Shown: positions 1-4,824 of the stretch, in pieces
Position numbering within the stretch: position 1 is the first letter of the stretch
Layout of the letters: each line of letters begins with the position of its first letter
Assembly (NCBI GenBank): GCA_934408795.1
Contig: CAKRVQ010000039.1
Span: 1-8,161, forward strand
Origin: an uncultured Eubacteriales bacterium
GTDB taxonomy: Bacteria; Bacillota; Clostridia; Oscillospirales; Acutalibacteraceae
Direction: 5' to 3'
Length of the DNA: 8,161 bases
Notes under the pieces: model-generated
The model's input: only the letters and a program-made list of their open reading frames with translations
Told to the model about the DNA's origin: nothing
The model's database searches: none
Translations under genes and position numbers: made by a program

Positions 1-1
1 G

Positions 2-1285
2 GACTGGAAAGAGCTTAAGGATAAAGGATACTCGTACAACGATTATGTCGGAAAAAGCGGAATAGAAAAGCTCTATGAAGAGTATCTCCGCGGAACCGAC
101 GGCGAAATGACATATACCCTTGATAATAACGGCAATACCGTTTCGGCGGAGCTTACAAAGGAACCCCGCCAGGGCAACACCGTTGTGCTTACCATAGATA
201 AGAGACTTCAGATATTCGCTCAGGAGGCATATGAAAAGAATGCGGCGGTCTGCGATGCCGTTTTCAAGACCGATATAAAGGGCGGCTGCGTTATGGCGGT
301 CGAGGTGAACACAGGCAGGATACTTGCCTCCGCCAACTATCCGTCATATACAATGGATGAATATAAGTTCAGCTATGATACCCTTCTCAACGATCCGAGA
401 AAGCCTCTGTTCGACCGCGCACTTAACGGAACATATGCACCGGGCTCGATAATGAAAATGGCAATGGCGGTCGCGGCTCTTGAAGAAAAAGTGACGACCC
501 CCACCGAGATCATCGATTGCGTACAGGTCTATGACAGGTATAAGGATTATCAGCCCAAGTGCCTGCATATTCACGGAAACCTCAACATAGCGACGGCAAT
601 AGGCCAGTCCTGTAACTACTTCTTCTTCGAAATGGCTTATCGTCTCGGCATAGGAAAAATGAACGATTATTCGGCTGCGTTCGGACTCGGACAACCGACA
701 GGGATCGAGCTTGCCGAAAAGACCGGCGTGCTTGCGGGACCCGCTTATTCCGAATCCATCGGTCAGAGATGGACGGCGGGCGCGACCCTCGCCGCCGCCA
801 TAGGTCAGCAGAATAACGCCTTTACGCCCATACAACTGATGATGTACTGCGCAACGATCGCCAACGGAGGAACAAGATATACGGCATCCATCCTCAGGGT
901 GGTGCGCGATTTCTATACCGGTGAGATCATCGTTTCCGGTGAACCCGAGGTGCTTAACGAGGTCAAAATGAGCAAGACGACCCTTGATGTAATACGCGAC
1001 GGAATGAGACAGGTCGTCACCGAAGGAACCGCACACTGGTACTTCGAAAACTCAAAGCTCAATGTGGCGGGCAAAACGGGAACTGCCGAAACAGGCGGCG
1101 AGGACAATACATTCTTCTGCTCGTTTGCCCCTTACGAAAAGGCTGAAATAGCGGTTATGGTCGTGGCCGAATCGGGTGTCGTCAGCGGCTCCACCTGCCC
1201 CGTTGCAAGGCAGGTAATAGACCAGTATTTCTTTAATTCAAACGACGGGACCGAAGAGCAGAAGCCCGATGAGCTCCTGAAATAA
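2..1285 (+). CDS. mrdA: Penicillin-binding protein 2, transpeptidase (5' end outside window)
   Basis: C-terminal 427 codons of a class B penicillin-binding protein. The frame is open from base 2, so the first ATG inside the window (107) is not the real start. The N-terminal membrane anchor lies upstream. The visible part begins with the linker GKSGIEKLYEEYLRG, typical of PBP2/FtsI-type proteins, followed by the transpeptidase domain. All three penicillin-fold motifs are intact: SxxK as SIMK with the acyl-enzyme serine at 446-448, SxN as SCN at 608-616, and KTG at 1073-1081. The protein cross-links peptidoglycan outside the membrane; PBP2 works with the Rod elongation complex. PBP2 is preferred over SpoVD/FtsI because MinD and MgsA homologues follow, as in the clostridial mreBCD-pbp2-min-mgsA locus. 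Class assignment is firm; the exact paralogue is an inference. Confidence 0.9.
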   Translation, partial: DWKELKDKGYSYNDYVGKSGIEKLYEEYLRGTDGEMTYTLDNNGNTVSAELTKEPRQGNTVVLTIDKRLQIFAQEAYEKNAAVCDAVFKTDIKGGCVMAVEVNTGRILASANYPSYTMDEYKFSYDTLLNDPRKPLFDRALNGTYAPGSIMKMAMAVAALEEKVTTPTEIIDCVQVYDRYKDYQPKCLHIHGNLNIATAIGQSCNYFFFEMAYRLGIGKMNDYSAAFGLGQPTGIELAEKTGVLAGPAYSESIGQRWTAGATLAAAIGQQNNAFTPIQLMMYCATIANGGTRYTASILRVVRDFYTGEIIVSGEPEVLNEVKMSKTTLDVIRDGMRQVVTEGTAHWYFENSKLNVAGKTGTAETGGEDNTFFCSFAPYEKAEIAVMVVAESGVVSGSTCPVARQVIDQYFFNSNDGTEEQKPDELLK

Positions 1286-1362
1286 CATCTTTCCGTCCGC
1301 ATACATTTCAACATTCATTCCCGCATACATTCCGACCGACTCTGCCGAGGGGAACGGACACC

Positions 1363-1396
1363 GGCGGCAAACGCCTTTTTTACTCATTTTGCCGCC
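1363..1396 (+). terminator. Possible weak terminator / inverted repeat after PBP2
   Basis: GGCGGCAAA (1363-1371) is perfectly complementary to TTTGCCGCC (1388-1396), a 9-bp stem with a 16-base loop. A competing small hairpin, GGCG (1363-1366) with CGCC (1372-1375), is followed at once by six T (1376-1381), the layout of a short intrinsic terminator. Either could separate PBP2 transcription from the promoter just downstream. The 4-bp stem is short, so termination would be partial at best. Confidence 0.4.
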
Positions 1397-1405
1397 CTAA
1401 ACCCT

Positions 1406-1434
1406 TTGACAAAAGCTTATATGTGTGGTATTAT
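1406..1434 (+). promoter_or_regulatory. Sigma-A promoter of minD-mgsA
   Basis: A perfect -35 box TTGACA (1406-1411), a 17-base spacer, and the -10 box TATTAT (1429-1434) preceded by TGG, giving an extended -10 (TGn). Transcription would start near 1441, leaving a leader of about 47 bases before the minD start. This is the best promoter match in the window. Confidence 0.8.
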
Positions 1435-1473
1435 GTTCTTGATATCTTTCGGAGCTTTGCGCCCGTTAAAAGG

Positions 1474-1490
1474 AAAGGAGAGTCGCTTTG
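1474..1490 (+). promoter_or_regulatory. Ribosome binding site fixing the TTG start of minD
   Basis: AAAGGAG at 1474-1480 lies 7 bases before TTG (1488-1490). An in-frame stop TAA at 1467-1469 rules out any earlier start, and the encoded N-terminus MGKIIIVTSGKGGVGKTT lines up with the MinD N-terminus with no extra residues. The TTG start is therefore well supported. Confidence 0.85.
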
Positions 1491-2222
1491 GGAAAAATCA
1501 TTATAGTGACCTCCGGAAAAGGCGGTGTCGGGAAGACAACGGTAAGCATAGGCCTGGCTGCGGCACTCTGTAACGCTTCGAAGCGGGTACTGCTTGTGGA
1601 TGCCGACGAAGGTCTGCGCTGCCTCGATACAATGCTCGGAGCAGATAAAAAGGTTATGCTTGATCTGTCCGACGCACAGGCTGATCCCGAAAATGCCGCC
1701 GAAAACGCAGTTGATGTAGACGGCGTGGAGGGACTGTCCGTAATAGCCGCTCCGATGAATTTCGGAACCATCAGATCCGATTCCTTCGGCGAAGCGGTTA
1801 TGTCCGCAGCGAGGGACAGAGACTTTGTCATAGTCGATTGTCCCGCCGGAGTGGATGAAAGATATTATGTCGGAATGCCGAAGGATTCCCTTGTTCTCGT
1901 TGTTACAAACAGTGACGCTGCAGCGGTGAGCGGTGCGGCAAAGGCGAGGGCAATGGTAAAAAGACTCGGGTTTTCCGAGGTCAGGCTGGTCGTGAATAAG
2001 TTTTCCCGCAAGAGCGTGGGAAAGCTGCACGATAATATCGACGCTATCGTCGATAAAACCGAGATCGGTCTGATCGGTGTGATACCGTTTGACAATGAAA
2101 TAACTGCCGCCGCCGCAGCGGGAAAGCCCGCAGTGAACGGCAGGGCGGCAATGGCGTTTGCAAGAACGGCGGCAAGACTTTGCGGAGCACGGGTCCTTCT
2201 GCCGCCTGTTAAAGAGATCTGA
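1488..2222 (+). CDS. minD: MinD/ParA-family ATPase (divergent, MinC/MinE-less)
   Basis: 244-residue deviant-Walker P-loop ATPase. The Walker A motif is KGGVGKTT at residues 11-18, with signature Lys11 and Lys16. VDADEGLRCLD at 37-47 matches the MinD VDxDxGLRNLD block, VDCPAG at 116-121 is switch II, and NK at 170-171 plus GVIPFDNE at 197-204 fit the MinD pattern. Canonical MinD dimerises on the membrane with ATP and recruits MinC to block polar Z-rings. Three things differ here. The protein stops after the last core helix (ending LLPPVKEI) without the amphipathic membrane-targeting helix. The canonical VRDxDR stretch reads VSGAAK (147-152). No minC or minE is adjacent. It has its own promoter and is followed after 29 bases by the mgsA homologue. 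The family is secure; a true MinD role is uncertain, and another ParA/MinD-type positioning function is possible. Confidence 0.82.
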   Translation: MGKIIIVTSGKGGVGKTTVSIGLAAALCNASKRVLLVDADEGLRCLDTMLGADKKVMLDLSDAQADPENAAENAVDVDGVEGLSVIAAPMNFGTIRSDSFGEAVMSAARDRDFVIVDCPAGVDERYYVGMPKDSLVLVVTNSDAAAVSGAAKARAMVKRLGFSEVRLVVNKFSRKSVGKLHDNIDAIVDKTEIGLIGVIPFDNEITAAAAAGKPAVNGRAAMAFARTAARLCGARVLLPPVKEI

Positions 2223-2251
2223 ACGGATCATAAAAAAGGAGAGGGAAGAAA

Positions 2252-2656
2252 ATGAACATTGCACTTATAGCGCATGATGCAAAAAAAGAGCTTATGGTAC
2301 AGTTCTGCATCGCCTACTGCGGTATATTGAGCAGACATACACTGCTTGCAACCGGAACGACCGGCAAGTTGGTTGCCGATGCGACCGGTCTTAACATAAT
2401 CAAGTTCCTGAGCGGAAGCCAGGGAGGCGCGCAGCAGATCGCATCCCGTATAGGCTGCGATGAAATAGATATGCTTCTCCTCTTCCGTGACCCTCATTCA
2501 AGAAAGCCCAACGAGCCCGATGAGTCGGTCATGCTCCGCCTCTGTGATGTGCATAATATACCGGTCGCGACTAATATCGCCACCGCCGAAATGCTTATCC
2601 ACGGACTGGAGCGCGGCGACCTTGACTGGCGTGAGATCGTCCGTCAGGGTAAATAA
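2252..2656 (+). CDS. mgsA: Methylglyoxal synthase family protein, catalytic residues altered
   Basis: 134 residues, near full length for the short Bacillus-type enzyme. Start ATG 2252 follows AAAGGAG (2235-2241). The family converts dihydroxyacetone phosphate to methylglyoxal plus phosphate in the cytoplasm. Conserved features present: AHD at 7-9, Lys12, the phosphate-binding TGTTG at 34-38, SG at 54-55, FRDP with Asp80, EPD with Asp90, and the C-terminal block IPVATNIATAEMLIHGLERG. By alignment from memory (E. coli number = this number + 11), the catalytic base Asp71 is Ala60 (codon GCG, 2429-2431; motif GGAQQ for GGDQQ) and His98 is Asn87 (codon AAC, 2510-2512). The rest of the protein is well conserved, so this is not simple decay. 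It may be inactive, slow, or a sensor or binder of triose phosphate. Cotranscription with minD is likely. Confidence 0.88.
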   Translation: MNIALIAHDAKKELMVQFCIAYCGILSRHTLLATGTTGKLVADATGLNIIKFLSGSQGGAQQIASRIGCDEIDMLLLFRDPHSRKPNEPDESVMLRLCDVHNIPVATNIATAEMLIHGLERGDLDWREIVRQGK

Positions 2657-2894
2657 CAGATAATGCTGCCCGATGTTGCACGCCGCACCGAAAACGGACT
2701 TAAAAGCGATAGCAAACAACCGCTGAGAGCCGTTAAGGTCTTAAAAGCCTCGGATGACGGCAAGGGAACTTAGGAAGTTTAGGAACCGACGGGCGGCTGT
2801 AATTAAACCAAACTGACAAAAAACAATAACCGTGACGACAGAGGTCGGACTACCGTAATGCCGACTTTATGTCACACTGAGCACTGTCACACTG
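2657..2894 (+). other. Intergenic region between mgsA and the T-box leader
   Basis: I see no convincing gene here. The mgsA frame stays open past its TAA (2654-2656) for 38 more codons to TAG 2771-2773, with an ATG at 2663, but without a good ribosome binding site. An imperfect hairpin pairs GAGGTCGG (2841-2848) with CCGACTTT (2861-2868), 8 bp including two G-T wobbles, and lacks a T-run. The 10-base sequence GTCACACTGA occurs twice (2871-2880 and 2886-2895). A promoter for hisS must lie in this region or upstream. The only candidates are weak: CTGACA at 2813-2818 without a good -10, and TATGTC at 2868-2873 without a good -35. Confidence 0.5.
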
Positions 2895-3102
2895 ACTTCG
2901 GAAGAGTAACACGGAAGCACCATACAGAAAGACCGGCGGGATGAGAGCGGTCGGGATCGCACCGTGCGAAGACACCGAACGAGCGGCAGCGTAAGCGGGC
3001 GATAACCGCATATAAAGAGGGACGGTCACCGTACCGTCCAAAACGGGTGGCACCGCGAGGATTCCTCGTCCCAGTTGTGGGATGGGGGTCTTTTGCTTTT
3101 TT
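2895..3102 (+). promoter_or_regulatory. T-box riboswitch, predicted tRNA-Asp specificity, controlling hisS-aspS
   Basis: Complete T-box leader. Stem I has a lower helix TTCGG (2897-2901) with CCGAA (2975-2979). The specifier loop carries AGTA (2905-2908) opposite GAA and the specifier GAC (2971-2973), followed by the usual purine. Above it are helix CACGG (2910-2914) with CCGTG (2962-2966), an AG-bulge segment AGAAAG (2926-2931), and a terminal loop (2936-2947) closed by ACCG/CGGT. Stem II pairs GCGG (2983-2986) with CCGC (3006-3009). Stem III is a perfect 7-bp hairpin, GGACGGT (3020-3026) with ACCGTCC (3033-3039). The T-box sequence AAAACGGGTGGCACCGCG spans 3040-3057, with bulge TGGC (3048-3051). 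The antiterminator helix CGAGG/CCTCG (3056-3060/3064-3068) excludes the terminator. GAC is an Asp codon, and the C in TGGC pairs with G73, the discriminator of bacterial tRNA-Asp (tRNA-His has C73). Uncharged tRNA-Asp should allow read-through. Confidence 0.93.
3063..3102 (+). terminator. T-box regulated intrinsic terminator
   Basis: CCTCGTCCCA (3064-3073) pairs with TGGGATGGGG (3078-3087) over 10 bp with two G-U wobbles around a GTTG loop; T3063-G3088 can add a wobble pair. TTTT (3091-3094) and TTTTTT (3097-3102) follow. Its left arm (3064-3072) is shared with the antiterminator, so the two folds are mutually exclusive. Confidence 0.88.
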
Positions 3103-3243
3103 ATGGTAAATGCACCCTGAAAGAGGCGGTTTTTTGCTGATAAAAACACTCGTGGGCAGACCCGGGACTCAGGGCCTTTCAAAGATGATAACGGAAAACG
3201 GCAAAGTGCAGCAAACGGCAGCGAAAGAGAAAGGAAAATAGAA

Positions 3244-4575
3244 ATGGCAGAGATAAACAAAGCTATGCGCGGCACCGCGGACATTCTCCCGAGCGAGAGC
3301 GGAAAGTGGCGCTTCGTTGAAGATAAAATGATAGAGACTGCGGCTCTCTTCGGCTTCAAAGAGATCAGAGTGCCGACGATCGAATACACCGAGGTGTTTG
3401 TAAAAAGCGTCGGAGATACCACCGATGTCGTGCAAAAGGAAATGTACACATTTGAAGATAAGGGAGGACGGAGCATCACCCTCCGCCCCGAGCTTACCGC
3501 GGGTACAATCCGCGCCTGTATCGAACACGGTCTCATAAACGGACCGCTGCCCGTTAAGGTCTGCTATACCGGTCCCTGCTTCCGATATGAAAAACCGCAG
3601 GCGGGCAGATATCGCGAATTCCACCAGTTCGGGGTCGAATGCATAGGGGCTTCATCGCCGTCGGCGGATGCGGAGGTCATACTGCTCGCAAACAGTCTTC
3701 TTAATAATGTCGGCGTGAAGGAGCTCTCCCTTGAGATCAATTCCATCGGCTGCCCCGAGTGCCGAAAGAAATATCATCAGGCTCTTAAGGAGTATTTCGA
3801 AAGCAGGAAGGAGAACCTCTGCGGCACCTGCCTTGACCGACTTGAGCGCAACCCGATGAGGATCCTCGACTGCAAGAATCCCGAATGTAAGAAAATAGCT
3901 GCTGCGGCTCCCGTAATGCTCGATTATCTTTGCGAGGACTGTGCCGCCCACTTCGAAGGCGTTAAAAAACATCTTGACGCAGTCGGCGTAAATTACAAAA
4001 TAAACCCGAAGATCGTCCGCGGATTGGACTATTATACAAGAACCGTGTTCGAATTCGTTTCCGGCAGCATAGGCGCACAGTCGACAGTCTGCGGAGGCGG
4101 AAGATACGACGGCCTGATAGCTCAAATGGGCGGTCAGAATACCCCGTCGCTCGGATTTGCCATAGGAATAGAGAGACTGCTTCTCGTTCTTGAAGCGCAA
4201 AATGCGGAGTTCAGAGCCGAAAAAGGCTGCGATGTGTATATAGCGCCTATAGGAGAGGCGGCGGCACTTGAGGCGACCAAGCTCTGCACCGACCTCAGAA
4301 GAGAGGGCTTCTGTGCGCTCACCGATCTTACGGGCAGGGGACTCAAGGCTCAGATGAAGTACGCCGATAAATGCGGCGCGGCTTATTCGGTAGTTATCGG
4401 CGACGATGAGATAAGATCGGGAAGCTGCGTCATAAAGGATATGACAACAGGAGAAACAAGGACCGTGAACATACCGGAGGGACTTGTGGCGGCGGTCTAC
4501 GACGCCGAGATATCAAAGGCTCTTGAGAAGACCGAGGCTGCGGCGGATGAGCTTGAAGCAAAATTCAAGGGTTGA
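3244..4575 (+). CDS. hisS: Histidyl-tRNA synthetase
   Basis: 443-residue class II synthetase that charges tRNA-His with histidine in the cytoplasm; length is normal. AAAGGA (3230-3235) sits 8 bases before the ATG. Landmarks: RPELTA at 81-86 (histidine/ATP-site Glu83 and Thr85; the usual RPEGTA has Gly where Leu is found here), motif 2 FRYEKPQAGRYREFHQF from 113, the HisRS-specific RGLDYYTRTVFEF from 259, and motif 3 GFAIGIERLL from 304. The C-terminal anticodon-binding domain is roughly 325-425. The insertion domain carries four cysteine pairs (170/173, 193/196, 210/215, 230/233), which look like predicted zinc sites. It is the first gene after the T-box and is followed by aspS, the common Firmicutes pairing. 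HisZ, the regulatory paralogue, is unlikely because both HisRS-specific motifs and the anticodon domain are present. Confidence 0.97.
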   Translation: MAEINKAMRGTADILPSESGKWRFVEDKMIETAALFGFKEIRVPTIEYTEVFVKSVGDTTDVVQKEMYTFEDKGGRSITLRPELTAGTIRACIEHGLINGPLPVKVCYTGPCFRYEKPQAGRYREFHQFGVECIGASSPSADAEVILLANSLLNNVGVKELSLEINSIGCPECRKKYHQALKEYFESRKENLCGTCLDRLERNPMRILDCKNPECKKIAAAAPVMLDYLCEDCAAHFEGVKKHLDAVGVNYKINPKIVRGLDYYTRTVFEFVSGSIGAQSTVCGGGRYDGLIAQMGGQNTPSLGFAIGIERLLLVLEAQNAEFRAEKGCDVYIAPIGEAAALEATKLCTDLRREGFCALTDLTGRGLKAQMKYADKCGAAYSVVIGDDEIRSGSCVIKDMTTGETRTVNIPEGLVAAVYDAEISKALEKTEAAADELEAKFKG

Positions 4576-4625
4576 GCGAACGATGCCGTACTCGGTTTGC
4601 ACCTGTCTGTGCCGCCGCGAATTTT

Positions 4626-4724
4626 ATGCGGCAGGATGCTGCATGATACGGCATGATGCAGCAGGATCGCAGCAGGATCGCAGCGGGATCGCAGCATAAC
4701 GCGGCATAATGCGGCGTAATACCG
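4626..4724 (+). repeat. Diverged 10-11 bp tandem repeat in the hisS-aspS spacer
   Basis: Ten consecutive units can be laid out by eye: ATGCGGCAGG, ATGCTGCATG, ATACGGCATG, ATGCAGCAGG, ATCGCAGCAGG, ATCGCAGCGGG, ATCGCAGCAT, AACGCGGCAT, AATGCGGCGT, AATACCG (4626-4724). The three 11-bp units GGATCGCAGCR at 4664-4696 are nearly identical, and the flanks are more diverged. An embedded inverted repeat pairs TGCTGCAT (4637-4644) with ATGCAGCA (4656-4663). The mixed 10/11 period breaks any reading frame, so it is not a coding repeat. Function unknown; replication slippage is the simplest origin. Apart from this array, the 246-base spacer (4576-4821) holds only the aspS ribosome binding site. Confidence 0.8.
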
Positions 4725-4808
4725 AAAAAACGCGGGGGAGTGCCAAAAAATGATGCCGGAAGGCTGATAGATGCTTTTCGAAACATCGGCGACATTGTCC
4801 CCGAACAA

Positions 4809-4824
4809 AAAGGAGATATATATG
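4809..4824 (+). promoter_or_regulatory. Ribosome binding site fixing the aspS start
   Basis: AAAGGAG (4809-4815) lies 6 bases before ATG 4822. The frame is open back to an ATG at 4771, but that one has no Shine-Dalgarno sequence and would add 17 residues not found in AspRS. The start at 4822 gives MELDRMGNMRRTDYCG, in register with the RTxYCG start of the family. Confidence 0.85.

Noticed and set aside
344..1036. 230-codon open frame on the - strand inside PBP2, and similar long antisense frames inside minD, aspS and pncB
   Set aside because: They lie wholly opposite genes with intact family motifs, have no family-like sequence and no convincing ribosome binding sites. They follow from the codon bias of the real genes.
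1297..1331. 11-base direct repeat CCGCATACATT (1297-1307 and 1321-1331) after PBP2
   Set aside because: Two copies only, with no symmetry and no link to the promoter or start site; too short to call an operator.
2813..2841. Promoter for hisS built on CTGACA at 2813-2818
   Set aside because: The -35 match is good, but no -10-like sequence lies 16-18 bases downstream.
3121..3136. Second terminator at the T6 run (3130-3135) downstream of the T-box
   Set aside because: Only a 3-bp stem (CCT/AGG) precedes the T-run, so there is no stable hairpin.
4610..4633. Inverted repeat TGCCGC/GCGGCA as a hisS terminator
   Set aside because: The T-rich stretch is in the loop, not after the stem, and aspS follows without its own promoter, so termination here is unlikely.
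4484..4699. 71-codon + strand frame overlapping the hisS end and the spacer repeat
   Set aside because: Its first part overlaps hisS in another frame and its tail is a translation of the 10-11 bp repeat. No ribosome binding site or domain is seen.
4750..4767. Five-codon ORF (MMPEG) after GGGGGAG (4734-4740), ahead of aspS
   Set aside because: The Shine-Dalgarno-like match is real, but a five-codon frame is expected by chance and nothing else supports it.
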